A stretch of DNA of 64,000 nucleotides from Mycetocola tolaasinivorans. Lineage in GTDB: Bacteria; Actinomycetota; Actinomycetes; Actinomycetales; Microbacteriaceae. The DNA lies in assembly GCF_003667565.1 (NCBI RefSeq), contig NZ_RCUX01000004.1, positions 62,001 to 126,000 on the forward strand. Reading direction: 5' to 3'. The translations under genes and the position numbers were made by a program. This document shows, piece after piece, positions 19,969 to 27,402 of this stretch (positions are counted from its first letter, which is position 1; each line of letters starts with the position of its first letter). The notes beneath the pieces were generated by a model. The model saw nothing but the letters and a program-made list of their open reading frames with translations, searched no databases and had not been told where the DNA came from.

Positions 19969-20007
19969 TTGACGAGCCGCACACTATCTATTTAACGCGC
20001 CGCGTTA
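19969..20007 (+). promoter_or_regulatory. higBA promoter with palindromic operator
   Basis: A -35 candidate TTGACG (19969-19974) and a -10 candidate TTTAAC (19991-19996) with 16-bp spacing overlap a perfect palindrome TAACGCG-C-CGCGTTA at 19993-20007. Antitoxins of the HigA type repress their own promoters through such sites. The rest of the 290-base gap after ychF shows only the ychF hairpin. Confidence 0.5.
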
Positions 20008-20019
20008 TGCTGTTGAGGA

Positions 20020-20301
20020 ATCATCACGCCGTTCGCGGATCGAGACACGGAGCGGCTTTTTGCGCGCATTCCGACGAGACGTCTAGATTCGCGAGTGCAA
20101 CGTGCGGCCCTCATGAAGCCCCTCATTCTTGATGCAGCTGTTTCTCTGGAGGACCTACGTTCTCCGCCGAGGAACCGGCTAGAAGCATTGAAGGGTAATC
20201 GCGCCGGACAGCACAGCATCCGAGTCAATGGGCAGTGGCGCATCTGTTTCGTCTGGACCGACGGCGGAGCTTCCCACGTCGAAATCGTTGACTATCACTA
20301 G
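20020..20301 (+). CDS. higB: HigB-like toxin (RelE/ParE superfamily) without a normal start codon
   Basis: The reading frame from 20020 gives a full-length HigB of about 93 residues: PFADRDTERLF, LDAAVSLEDLRSPP, NRLEALKGNRAGQHSIRVN and WRICFVWTDGG match ribosome-dependent mRNA interferases. The expected first codon at 20020 is ATC, not ATG, and an in-frame TGA lies at 20014. The first normal start is GTG 20095, which would give only 68 residues and lose the first helices. Either a rare ATC start, an error in the sequence or inactivation explains this. It is followed after nine bases by higA. Confidence 0.65.
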   Translation: MITPFADRDTERLFARIPTRRLDSRVQRAALMKPLILDAAVSLEDLRSPPRNRLEALKGNRAGQHSIRVNGQWRICFVWTDGGASHVEIVDYH

Positions 20302-20310
20302 GAGGATGTC

Positions 20311-20607
20311 ATGACGCTCAAATTGATACCGGTGCACCCCGGAGAAATTCTGCTCGACGAGTTCATTGTGCCGCTCGGGATCACTCAGAATCGACTCGTG
20401 GTGGCCGTTGGTGTGCCGGCCCGGCGGATCAACGAGATTGTGCACGGCAAACGGCGGATTACGGCCGACACCGCACTGCGGCTTGGGCGCTATCTGGGAA
20501 ACAGTGCGCAGTTTTGGATAAACCTGCAGACCCACTACGACCTTGAACTCGAACGGGACGCGCTCGCCGAAACCCTGGAGGCAATTCAGCCTCTGCAGCG
20601 CGCGTAG
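20311..20607 (+). CDS. higA: HigA family antitoxin, XRE-type DNA-binding protein
   Basis: Antitoxin of 98 residues. The N-terminal VHPGEILLDEFIVPLGIT and the helix-turn-helix about residues 25-60 (LVVAVGVPARRINEIVHGKR) are typical of HigA, followed by LGNSAQFWINLQTHYDLE. It should neutralise HigB and bind the palindrome upstream. The AGGAGG ribosome binding site overlaps the higB stop region, so the two genes form one transcript in toxin-first order. Confidence 0.92.
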   Translation: MTLKLIPVHPGEILLDEFIVPLGITQNRLVVAVGVPARRINEIVHGKRRITADTALRLGRYLGNSAQFWINLQTHYDLELERDALAETLEAIQPLQRA

Positions 20608-20662
20608 CCTCTCATGCGTGCATTGCGGAAGCGCGGGTGTGGTTCATTGAAAGAGGACCGAC

Positions 20663-21247
20663 ATGCCCGGAGGGGTCATTCGCCGCACGGCTACCGATAG
20701 CATGTCAGTTTGCGGCGGAATGAGCCTTCCGCCGAGACCAAACGGGTTGGAGAAGTCGATGGTGGGCGCGATTCCGGACATTTCAGGACTCTCGGTGCGA
20801 GATCTGCTCCGGTTGGAGGCGCGCATCCTCTTCGAGCTTCGGAGCCGCGATCTCGTGCGAACCAACAATAAGCCCATCGGTGATATTGCCGAGCAGGTCG
20901 TGTTTCTGGCGCGTGGTGGGGTGCTTGAGCCCAACTCCACGAAGTCGCACGACATCACAACCGAGGCGGGACAGCGCATCCAGGTAAAGGCCATGGCCTC
21001 CCGTGCTGCGGGGGATTCGGCACGTTTCAGTCCGTTTCGAAGCACGGACTTTCACACGGCCGTCTTTCTCGTGTTTAACGAGGATTTCGAGATTGTCGAG
21101 GCCGTAGAGGTCGAGGCGAAGCAGATCGAGGACAACATTAGGCTCATTCCGCACACCAACGGCCGCCAACCCAGCCTTCGACAGATGCGGACGATGGGAT
21201 GGGACGTCACCGCGGAGATGCAGACTGCGTACGCCCGTATCGAGTAG
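20663..21247 (+). CDS. DUF6998-like protein of unknown function
   Basis: Protein of 194 residues. The core (about residues 45-175) resembles proteins labelled DUF6998: LLRLEARILFELRSRDLVRT, N-x-P-I-G-D-I-A-E, N-S-x-K-S-H-D, RIQVKA and FLVFNEDFEIVEAVEV. The Glu/Asp and Q-V-K spacing is reminiscent of restriction-endonuclease-like folds, which suggests nucleic-acid cleavage or a relic of it; this is inference from memory. The start at 20663 has an AAGAGG site; ATG 20761 with GGAGAAG is an alternative. It sits beside the toxin-antitoxin genes. Confidence 0.65.
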   Translation: MPGGVIRRTATDSMSVCGGMSLPPRPNGLEKSMVGAIPDISGLSVRDLLRLEARILFELRSRDLVRTNNKPIGDIAEQVVFLARGGVLEPNSTKSHDITTEAGQRIQVKAMASRAAGDSARFSPFRSTDFHTAVFLVFNEDFEIVEAVEVEAKQIEDNIRLIPHTNGRQPSLRQMRTMGWDVTAEMQTAYARIE

Positions 21248-21309
21248 CCCGTCATTCGCGGGGTTCACCTCGTCTGGTAGGTACACCTCAGCCCTCTAAG
21301 CGTGAACCC

Positions 21310-21798
21310 CTAACGCACCATTCGCACCTCGTCGCCGCCGGACTCATAGCCCGTCGGCTGGCGTGCGCCGTCCGGAGCAAAGCCGTTTCGCGTGTAGAAG
21401 GCGCGTGCGCGCGGATTGTCCTCCAGGACCCAGAGGCTCGCGGGGTCCTCACCAAGGACGTGATCCAGGACTGCCTGCCCGGCACCGGAACCGTGCTCTG
21501 CGGCGAGGAGGTAGAGGAAAAAGAGCGCGCGATCGCGCACGGGTGCGTTTTCGGTGGGCACACCCGAGCCGGCAAACCCGATCAGCCTGCCCCGACGCTC
21601 GGCCACCGCGAACCTGTCGGTGGGGCGAGGCTGGGAGCAGATGGCCTCCCAGAGTCGGAGTCGATTAGCGCGCGCCTCATCGCCCCAGGCCGAGGCGGGA
21701 AAGCGGCCGGCGTAGGTTTCCCGGCAGGTTTCGAGGTGCAGCTCGGCAAGCTCCACCGCCTCATGGGCTCGCGGCTCGCGAATGATGAAGTCCGTCAT
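21310..21798 (-). CDS. GNAT family N-acetyltransferase
   Basis: Acetyl-CoA-dependent acetyltransferase of 162 residues. The acetyl-CoA region is the stretch LYLLAAEHGSGAGQAVLDHV, and the C-terminal ENPRARAFYTRNGFAPDG is the classical GNAT beta-6/alpha-4 ending. The start MTDFIIREP is preferred to the longer frame, which would run into the GrpB gene. Substrate unknown. Same strand as grpB with a 41-base gap. Confidence 0.88.
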   Translation of the reverse strand: MTDFIIREPRAHEAVELAELHLETCRETYAGRFPASAWGDEARANRLRLWEAICSQPRPTDRFAVAERRGRLIGFAGSGVPTENAPVRDRALFFLYLLAAEHGSGAGQAVLDHVLGEDPASLWVLEDNPRARAFYTRNGFAPDGARQPTGYESGGDEVRMVR

Positions 21799-21839
21799 GA
21801 CCTCAACCCTTGCGCGGTGAGAGGTGCCGGTGGCCACTG

Positions 21840-22388
21840 TTACGCAGAGAGGCGCGCCCGCCCCAAAATCTCGGCAATCACGTCGGTCTTCGCATCGGCG
21901 TAGTCGTTCATATCCGACCACGTCCGCTCGGCGAGTGCGCGCTTGGTTTGGGCGTAGAGCTCGCGATCGGCCGCATCGGAGCGCAGGTGATTGCGCAGTG
22001 CAATATAGTCGCTGACCTGCGAGTGTTCGGGTTGATAGACGTGAATGTGCACGTCCTTCTCCGGCGTGCGGAACATTCGGTGATGGTCCTCGCGCACGCG
22101 CAGCACAAAGCCCGCGGCCTCCATCGCGGGCACGTAGGCGCCCTCGTTTTCCACATCGGTGACGGTGAGCAGAATGTCCACGAGGGGTTTGGCCGCGAGG
22201 CCGGGAACGGAGGTGGAACCGATATGCTCCACGGAGAGCGCGACCGGGCCAAGTGCCGCCAGAATCTGCTCGGAAAGCGACGCGAAGCGCACCGGCCAGG
22301 CCTCGTCATAGGGAACCACCACGATGGTGGGGGTCTCCCGCCCGCCGATCAGTACCGAATCCAAATACGCGTCTCGCTCGTCACTCAT
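21840..22388 (-). CDS. GrpB family protein (nucleotidyltransferase fold)
   Basis: Protein of 182 residues of the GrpB/UPF0157 family. Typical segments are VVPYDEAWPVRFASLSEQI, VEHIGSTSVPGLAAKPLVDI and a final FRTPEKDVHIHVY plus RNHLRSDAADRELYAQTKR. The family has a nucleotidyltransferase fold, but its reaction is not defined. It is transcribed away from the MNT/HEPN pair and ahead of the GNAT gene. Confidence 0.88.
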   Translation of the reverse strand: MSDERDAYLDSVLIGGRETPTIVVVPYDEAWPVRFASLSEQILAALGPVALSVEHIGSTSVPGLAAKPLVDILLTVTDVENEGAYVPAMEAAGFVLRVREDHHRMFRTPEKDVHIHVYQPEHSQVSDYIALRNHLRSDAADRELYAQTKRALAERTWSDMNDYADAKTDVIAEILGRARLSA

Positions 22389-22458
22389 ACGGCAATTCTT
22401 TCAGATGCGCGGAGCGCTGAGTGTTGAGACGGATGTGAAGATCATTGAACCCGTGAGA

Positions 22459-22488
22459 TACAAAAGTATATTTTCATATACTTTTGTA
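22459..22488. promoter_or_regulatory. perfect AT-rich inverted repeat before the MNT/HEPN genes
   Basis: Arms of 13 bp (TACAAAAGTATAT at 22459-22471 and its exact complement at 22476-22488) are separated by TTTC. It stands out from the GC-rich surroundings, lies 50 bp before the MNT start, and is a strong candidate operator for the winged-helix part of that protein. No T-run follows, so it is less likely to be a terminator. Confidence 0.7.
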
Positions 22489-22538
22489 GATTAAATGCGG
22501 GTTCTATGTCAGGCTGGAATGAATACTGGAGGGACATC

Positions 22539-23162
22539 ATGCGACTGCAAAATCCGTTCGCCGCGATGAGTACAACGGGCCTTGACTCGCAGGTTCTCAC
22601 CGTGCTGTGCCGCAGCGATCAGTTCCTCACAGTTGATCAGATTCATCGGCTCCTGCCCGAGGACGGCTCTGCCCCCGGCGTGCGCAAGTCGGTGGTTCGG
22701 CTCACGAATCAGGGTGTTGTCGCGGAGCGATCGGTCGGCCGCAACCTGGCCTTCGCGTTCAACCGTGAACACTTACTGGCCGATGCAATCCTGCAGATTG
22801 CCGACGCCCGAAACACGCTCATTGCACGCCTTCAACGGGTGATTGCCACATGGGAGGTACAGCCCCTGACCGTGAAGATATTCGGTTCGGCCGCTCGTCA
22901 ACAAATGCGCGATGACAGCGATATCGACGTCCTCATGGTTTTCCCCGATGGCATCTCGGAGGACGCTTTGGACGATGCCGTGGGCGAACTGTCTGCGAAG
23001 CTCCATGTTTGGACTGGAAACGACGTGCGACCGCTGCTCTATCGGGCATCCGAGGTGCGGTCGGCGAGTATTTTCGACTCAATTCTCGCCGAAGGAATCG
23101 ATGTGGCGGGCGACCCCACCTGGCTGCGCAGGCACCTCCGGCATCAGCGTGAAGTCGCATGA
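22539..23162 (+). CDS. HTH-nucleotidyltransferase protein, MNT-type antitoxin
   Basis: Protein of 207 residues. Residues about 10-80 form a winged helix-turn-helix (SDQFLTVDQIHRLLP; KSVVRLTNQGVV). Residues about 110-190 are a minimal nucleotidyltransferase with Gly-Ser at 116-117 and the metal pair Asp128/Asp130 in SDID. MNT proteins inactivate partner HEPN toxins, in characterised cases by AMPylating them. The start at 22539 is chosen for its GGAGGG site; ATG 22506 is an alternative. Its stop overlaps the HEPN start as ATGA. Confidence 0.85.
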   Translation: MRLQNPFAAMSTTGLDSQVLTVLCRSDQFLTVDQIHRLLPEDGSAPGVRKSVVRLTNQGVVAERSVGRNLAFAFNREHLLADAILQIADARNTLIARLQRVIATWEVQPLTVKIFGSAARQQMRDDSDIDVLMVFPDGISEDALDDAVGELSAKLHVWTGNDVRPLLYRASEVRSASIFDSILAEGIDVAGDPTWLRRHLRHQREVA

Positions 23163-23566
23163 ATCCCCGGGGTCGTGGAAGCAAGACCGTCCCTGCCGAT
23201 GACGTTGTCCGCCGCGGGCGACTCGCCAAGGCCGAGCAGTTCCTCCATGTTGCGGACGATGCCCTCGAACTGGCGCTGACCGATACGCTCGGCGTGGGTG
23301 ATGCTGCCGTGACCCTGTACGTTCATGCGGGCATAGCCGCGGCCGATGCTCTGTGTGCGGGGGCGCTGGGGCACCACGCGCAGGGCCAGGACCATCAGGA
23401 CGCGATCTCGCTGCTGGGCACCGTGAACACGGCTGCGGCTCGTGAATTGAGCGCGCTGTTGGCTATGAAAACCCGCGCAGGTTACGGTCATGATCCGATT
23501 AGCGCATCGAACCTGAGACGAGCCTCCCGTGCTGCCCGAGCCCTGGTGGAACGCGCCGCCCGGTAG
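23159..23566 (+). CDS. HEPN-like protein, probable toxin partner of MNT
   Basis: All-helical protein of 135 residues. An R-x4-H motif (Arg106 to His111, in KTRAGYGHD) is the catalytic signature of HEPN RNases, and HAGIAAADALCAG is a helix commonly seen in HEPN proteins encoded next to nucleotidyltransferases. It overlaps the MNT gene by four bases, so the two are translationally coupled. RNase activity is inferred from the family only. Confidence 0.75.
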   Translation: MNPRGRGSKTVPADDVVRRGRLAKAEQFLHVADDALELALTDTLGVGDAAVTLYVHAGIAAADALCAGALGHHAQGQDHQDAISLLGTVNTAAARELSALLAMKTRAGYGHDPISASNLRRASRAARALVERAAR

Positions 23567-23606
23567 GGGAACGTCAGCCAATGCGGCGACCCCGTCAGAA
23601 CCCGAT

Positions 23607-23777
23607 ATGTTCGACGATTGTCCTCTCCTCACCGACGTCTCAACCGTCTGGGTGGGTGCCCCCATCGGAGGTTCCTCGGAAATCAACGCCCTCGAAAAAG
23701 TGCTGGCCGAGGCGGGTTTTGAGTCACGAGAAACGATCCGACTACACCGCAACGAAGTCACGGAGTACGCGCGGTAG
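23607..23777 (+). CDS. doubtful small hypothetical protein
   Basis: A possible protein of 56 residues (MFDDCPLLTDVSTVW...) directly after the HEPN gene; the open frame extends upstream to 23529, overlapping it. No recognised motif and no clear ribosome binding site. It may be the end of a decayed gene. The following 170 bases up to the next gene hold nothing I can identify. Confidence 0.3.
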   Translation: MFDDCPLLTDVSTVWVGAPIGGSSEINALEKVLAEAGFESRETIRLHRNEVTEYAR

Positions 23778-23949
23778 CGATAGCGGAACGTGGCGTTACC
23801 GCGACGCTGTGGAGAGGTGCCCCATCGCCTCGATTAGTGGCTCGCAGCCAAACAGGGACGGAACGTCCTCGGATTCACCGGAGCCCCCGTTGGGACCTTC
23901 TTTCCCTGTACGATGAACCGTTCGTATCGTTGTGCAGGGTTGGGGATGA

Positions 23950-24498
23950 ATGTCGGAGCAAGAACCCGGGCCGGGATCCGGGGCAAAGACTCGGGAGCAA
24001 AAACAGAAACGCGCCTGGCTCGGAACCGCTGCACGTGTCGGTCAGATCGCCGGGCACTCGATCTTTTTCCTGGTGATGGGTGTTGTCACCCTGGTAGCGG
24101 TGGTGCTGGGAATCGGCGGAATTGTCTCTGCACAAGAACCACAACTGTGGGGCACCTTCACGCAGACGTCTCAGGAGTGTATGAAGGCCGTGCCCGAGAG
24201 TCGATGCTCAAACTTTGGTAACTGGGTGAGCGATGATGGCAGCACAACCCTGACCGATGTCCGCCTCGATGGAACGGTCAACGAGGGCGGAACGGCCAGA
24301 ACGAGCTACCGCCCCGGTGGATTCAATAACGACGAAGACAACAACATCGTTCACGTGGAGTGGACCAGCTCCGGGTTTATCTGGTTCCCCTGGATTCTCG
24401 TGATCCTCAGTGTGGGTTCGTGTCTCTACTATGCCAAAAAATGGAAGCGGCGCACCCGTCCCACGGGGAAGATCGGAAGGCACGCGGCGCAATCCTGA
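23950..24498 (+). CDS. hypothetical membrane protein with two helices
   Basis: Protein of 182 residues with no recognised domain. A charged cytoplasmic N-terminus (1-35) is followed by a helix about 38-60 (FFLVMGVVTLVAVVLGIGG). An extracytoplasmic loop about 62-138 contains two cysteines (Cys78 and Cys86 region, QECMKAVPESRCSNFG) that could form a disulfide, and a second helix lies about 143-162. The end is basic. A small extracytoplasmic domain held by two helices is all that can be inferred. Confidence 0.65.
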   Translation: MSEQEPGPGSGAKTREQKQKRAWLGTAARVGQIAGHSIFFLVMGVVTLVAVVLGIGGIVSAQEPQLWGTFTQTSQECMKAVPESRCSNFGNWVSDDGSTTLTDVRLDGTVNEGGTARTSYRPGGFNNDEDNNIVHVEWTSSGFIWFPWILVILSVGSCLYYAKKWKRRTRPTGKIGRHAAQS

Positions 24499-24639
24499 GC
24501 TGCAGATCTGTGTGCGAGCGGAAGCTTCGGTTGCAGCTTCACACCGTCGTGGGTGTAACCTGACCCCGATGCCCCCGAGTGGGCGTCCCATTCCCCGCGG
24601 CTCCCTCAGCGAGCCCCATTTTTCCGACTGGAGAATCCC

Positions 24640-25032
24640 ATGATTCAGGCCAATATTGCCGTAGACAACAGCGCCGTCGAGGGCGAGCGCGTTGACGTTT
24701 CGCTCAACAACGTGGTGTTCGAAATGGTCACGTCCACCACCAGCGTGGTGGCCGCCGAGCCCACCCTGTTCCGCTACTTCGAAAACGAGGGCGTGGTGTG
24801 GGGTGACTACACCGGCGACACCGTGATCGAGGGTCGTTTCTCGGGCATTCGCGAGGGTGACACCCTGCACATGTCGTACAACCACCGCTCGAAGAACGGC
24901 AACCTCGTGCACGGAAACGACACCACCATCGTGTCCCGTCAGGCCGACGGCCTGCTGCGCCTGACCGAGTTCTACGTCGGCGCAAACGGCGAGCCGCAGC
25001 TCAGCGTCTGCCGCGAGGTCGCCGCCAAGTAG
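24640..25032 (+). CDS. small beta-rich protein of the family often labelled N-acetylglutamate synthase
   Basis: Protein of 130 residues whose core (residues about 45-105, with FRYFENEGVVWGDYTGD, EGRFSGIREGD, MSYNHRSKNGNLVHG) matches a widespread small family annotated in databases as N-acetylglutamate synthase. That label is doubtful: there is no acetyl-CoA site or kinase-like domain. The alternating aromatic-Gly pattern is like MORN repeats. Function unknown. No arginine genes are nearby. GGAG-like ribosome binding site. Confidence 0.6.
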   Translation: MIQANIAVDNSAVEGERVDVSLNNVVFEMVTSTTSVVAAEPTLFRYFENEGVVWGDYTGDTVIEGRFSGIREGDTLHMSYNHRSKNGNLVHGNDTTIVSRQADGLLRLTEFYVGANGEPQLSVCREVAAK

Positions 25033-25069
25033 GACGGCCCCTCAGGCACCACCAACACGCACCACCCAC

Positions 25070-25112
25070 GAGGAGGATGAGGCTAGCGCAGCGGCGCTCC
25101 CTCATCCTCCTC
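25070..25112. terminator. hairpin overlapping the 3' end of the Lrp gene
   Basis: A perfect 12-bp stem GAGGAGGATGAG/CTCATCCTCCTC with a 19-base loop. The right arm is inside the last codons of the Lrp-type gene. It separates two convergent genes but has no T-run. Confidence 0.45.
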
Positions 25113-25652
25113 GCCCGGTTCTGCGATCCGCAGGTGCCGGGTTGACCCGAGCGGAGACTCACCCGCCCACTCCCCGGGGGAGCGCAGCGCGCGGCCGGCA
25201 AATCCGGCCCCCAGGCTCACCCGGTCCCACTGCTCATCCATCACAAACACCGTCTCGGTGGACTTGATCGAGGGCCACTGCGCGAGGTTCATCGCCACCA
25301 GCTCGTGAATCGCCGCCACATCCGCCGCACGCACCAGCAGCATGCCGTCGTGCGCGCCCGCGGTTACCGCAAAATACTCCAGTTCCGGCACCGTGGGGAG
25401 GCGCTCGCGGAACGCGCCCCACTGGTTCTGCTCGAGCGAGACAAACACCAGCGCGGCCACCCCAAAGCCTGCCGCCCGGAAGTCCAGGGTCGCGGTAAAG
25501 CCGGTGATAACGCCGGTCTCAATGAGCCAGTCATAGCGCTGATAGGCGTTCGATCTGGAGATCCCCAGCTGCTCTGCCAGGGCGGCGATCGAGAGCCTGC
25601 CGTTGCGTCGCAGCAGATCGACCATGCCGATGTGAATATCGTCGAGTTGCAT
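25083..25652 (-). CDS. Lrp/AsnC family transcriptional regulator
   Basis: Regulator of 189 residues. Residues 1-60 form the helix-turn-helix (MVDLLRRNGRLSIAALAEQL; ISRSNAYQRYDWLIETGVI) and residues about 65-150 the effector-binding domain (FVSLEQNQWGAFRERLPTV; AGAHDGMLLVRAADVAAIHEL). It has a 35-residue charged C-terminal extension beyond the usual 150. It is divergent from a complete peptide ABC transporter, so control of that operon in response to amino acids or peptides is likely. Confidence 0.9.
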   Translation of the reverse strand: MQLDDIHIGMVDLLRRNGRLSIAALAEQLGISRSNAYQRYDWLIETGVITGFTATLDFRAAGFGVAALVFVSLEQNQWGAFRERLPTVPELEYFAVTAGAHDGMLLVRAADVAAIHELVAMNLAQWPSIKSTETVFVMDEQWDRVSLGAGFAGRALRSPGEWAGESPLGSTRHLRIAEPGEEDEGAPLR

Positions 25653-25718
25653 TCTGTCTCCGTTGAGCTGATGAAATTACGCGGGAATTGGACGAAACGC
25701 CAAGAATATTGAAAATAG

Positions 25719-25735
25719 GTGCACATTATGCGCAC
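25719..25735. promoter_or_regulatory. near-perfect palindrome between the Lrp gene and the ABC operon
   Basis: GTGCACAT-T-ATGCGCAC has 8-base arms with one mismatch. It lies 67 bp from the Lrp start and about 14 bp before the -35 box of the transporter promoter, suitable for an Lrp site. Confidence 0.45.
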
Positions 25736-25748
25736 TTTTGTTTCCTAT

Positions 25749-25776
25749 TTGACACAATAATCGCTTATCGCATAAT
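25749..25776 (+). promoter_or_regulatory. promoter of the first peptide ABC operon
   Basis: -35 TTGACA (25749-25754) and -10 CATAAT (25771-25776) with a 16-bp spacer, in an AT-rich stretch about 50 bases before the binding-protein gene. This is a strong, conventional promoter, unlike the leaderless ones elsewhere. Confidence 0.65.
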
Positions 25777-25824
25777 TTCTGTAAAGAGTTATCCATTTCG
25801 GGTAACGAACAGGAGGCCCCACAC

Positions 25825-27402
25825 ATGAAGTTCTCAAGAAAGAGCGCCGCCGCCACCGGCCTGGCAATCGCCGCCGCTCTCGCCCTGTCCGGTTGTGCCG
25901 GCGGAGCGAACAACGGATCGACCGACGGAGGCGCCGCGGGCAAGTCCCTCGTTGTCGACGCATCCTTCGACCTGAAGACCGCAGACCCCAACCGCCAGTA
26001 CGAGACCACCGGCTCGATCGTGGCCAAGGCTCTGTACCAGACGCTGCTGACCTTCGAGGGCAACGACGTCACCAAGCCCATCGATGGCCTCGCCAGCTAT
26101 GAGATGAACCCCGAGAACACCGTTCTCACCCTGACCCTGAAGCCCGGAGCGAAGTTCTCCGATGGCTCCCCGGTTACCATAGACGACGCCGTGTTCTCGC
26201 TCACCCGCGTGCAGGGCGTCAAGGGAAACCCGTCGTTCCTGCTGGACGGCGTGACCGTCGCCAAGACCGGCGACAACACCCTCACCCTGACCTCGGCCGA
26301 GCCCAACCCCGCTCTGCCGTTCATCCTGCCTAACCCGGCACTCTCCGTTGTGAACAAGAAGGTTGTGGAAGCCAACGGCGGCTCCGACACCGAATCCGAC
26401 AAGGCCGAGGCATTCCTCAACAAGACCTCCGCCGGTTCCGGCCCGTACAAGCTCGAGTCGTTCGATGCCGCCAAGCAGGTTGTGCTGACCGCCAACCCCG
26501 AGTACAACGGCCCCAAGCCCGCCTACTCGCGCGTAGTTCTGCGTAACGTTGCCGGCCCGACCCAGAAGCTGAACGTGGAGAAGGGCGAGTCGCAGGTTGC
26601 CCTCGACCTCAACCCCGACCAGGTCGCCGAGCTCGCCGGTTCCAAGGTGAAGATCACCTCGGACCCCTCGCGCTACATGATCTTCCTGCTGCTGAACCAG
26701 AACAAGGACGTCAGCAAGATCACCAGCAACCCGGACTTCCTGAAGGCCGTCAAGCTGGGTATCGACTACGACAAGATCGTCAAGATGGCCGGCGACGGCT
26801 CGGTTCGCCCCGGCGGCCCGATCCCCTCGCTGTTCGTCGGCGCGGTTGACGCCAAGCAGGGAAACCAGCGCGACGTTGAGGCGGCCAAGACCGCCCTCAA
26901 GGCCGCGGGTTACAACGGCGAGAAGGTCACCCTGAACTTCCCGAACGACATCACCGTGCAGGGACTCTCGCTGCAGAACGTGGCCGAGGCCGTACAGGCT
27001 CAGCTCAAGGAGGTCGGCATCGACATCGCGCTGGCCCCCGCCCCGGTGGCCACCGAGCTCGACGCCTACCGCAACGGCACCGAGACCGTGGGCCTCTGGT
27101 ACTGGGGTCCGGACTTCCCGGACGCCTCGAACTACCTGGTGTTCTCGCCCGGTGAGCTCGTCGGTCTGCGTGCCGGCTGGGCCGCGGGTGCCGACGCCGC
27201 GGTGACCGAGCTGGCTAACGCCGCCAAGGCCGCCACCGGTGAGTCTCGCGCCGCCGCCTACGAGGCCTGGCAGAAGGCTCTCAACGAGAGCGGACCGTTC
27301 GTGCCGCTGCTGCAGCCGGCTCAGAGCATCGTGACCGCTCCGAGCATCACCTCGGTGATCACCAACCCGGTCTGGACCGTGGACCTTGCCCTCATCAAGT
27401 AA
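25825..27402 (+). CDS. peptide ABC transporter substrate-binding lipoprotein
   Basis: Solute-binding protein of 525 residues, family 5 (DppA/OppA type). The N-terminus is a lipoprotein signal with lipobox LSGC and lipid-modified Cys24, then a Gly/Asn/Ser linker. The mature domain has KPGAKFSDGSPVTIDDAVFS, a typical family 5 stretch. It captures peptides or related compounds at the outer face of the membrane. AGGAGG ribosome binding site. First gene of a five-gene operon (binding protein, two permeases, two ATPases). Confidence 0.93.
   Translation: MKFSRKSAAATGLAIAAALALSGCAGGANNGSTDGGAAGKSLVVDASFDLKTADPNRQYETTGSIVAKALYQTLLTFEGNDVTKPIDGLASYEMNPENTVLTLTLKPGAKFSDGSPVTIDDAVFSLTRVQGVKGNPSFLLDGVTVAKTGDNTLTLTSAEPNPALPFILPNPALSVVNKKVVEANGGSDTESDKAEAFLNKTSAGSGPYKLESFDAAKQVVLTANPEYNGPKPAYSRVVLRNVAGPTQKLNVEKGESQVALDLNPDQVAELAGSKVKITSDPSRYMIFLLLNQNKDVSKITSNPDFLKAVKLGIDYDKIVKMAGDGSVRPGGPIPSLFVGAVDAKQGNQRDVEAAKTALKAAGYNGEKVTLNFPNDITVQGLSLQNVAEAVQAQLKEVGIDIALAPAPVATELDAYRNGTETVGLWYWGPDFPDASNYLVFSPGELVGLRAGWAAGADAAVTELANAAKAATGESRAAAYEAWQKALNESGPFVPLLQPAQSIVTAPSITSVITNPVWTVDLALIK

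Noticed and set aside
23144..23761. Minus-strand ORF of 205 residues opposite the HEPN gene
   Set aside because: The plus-strand frame has coupling to MNT and a HEPN motif; the antisense frame has no recognisable feature.
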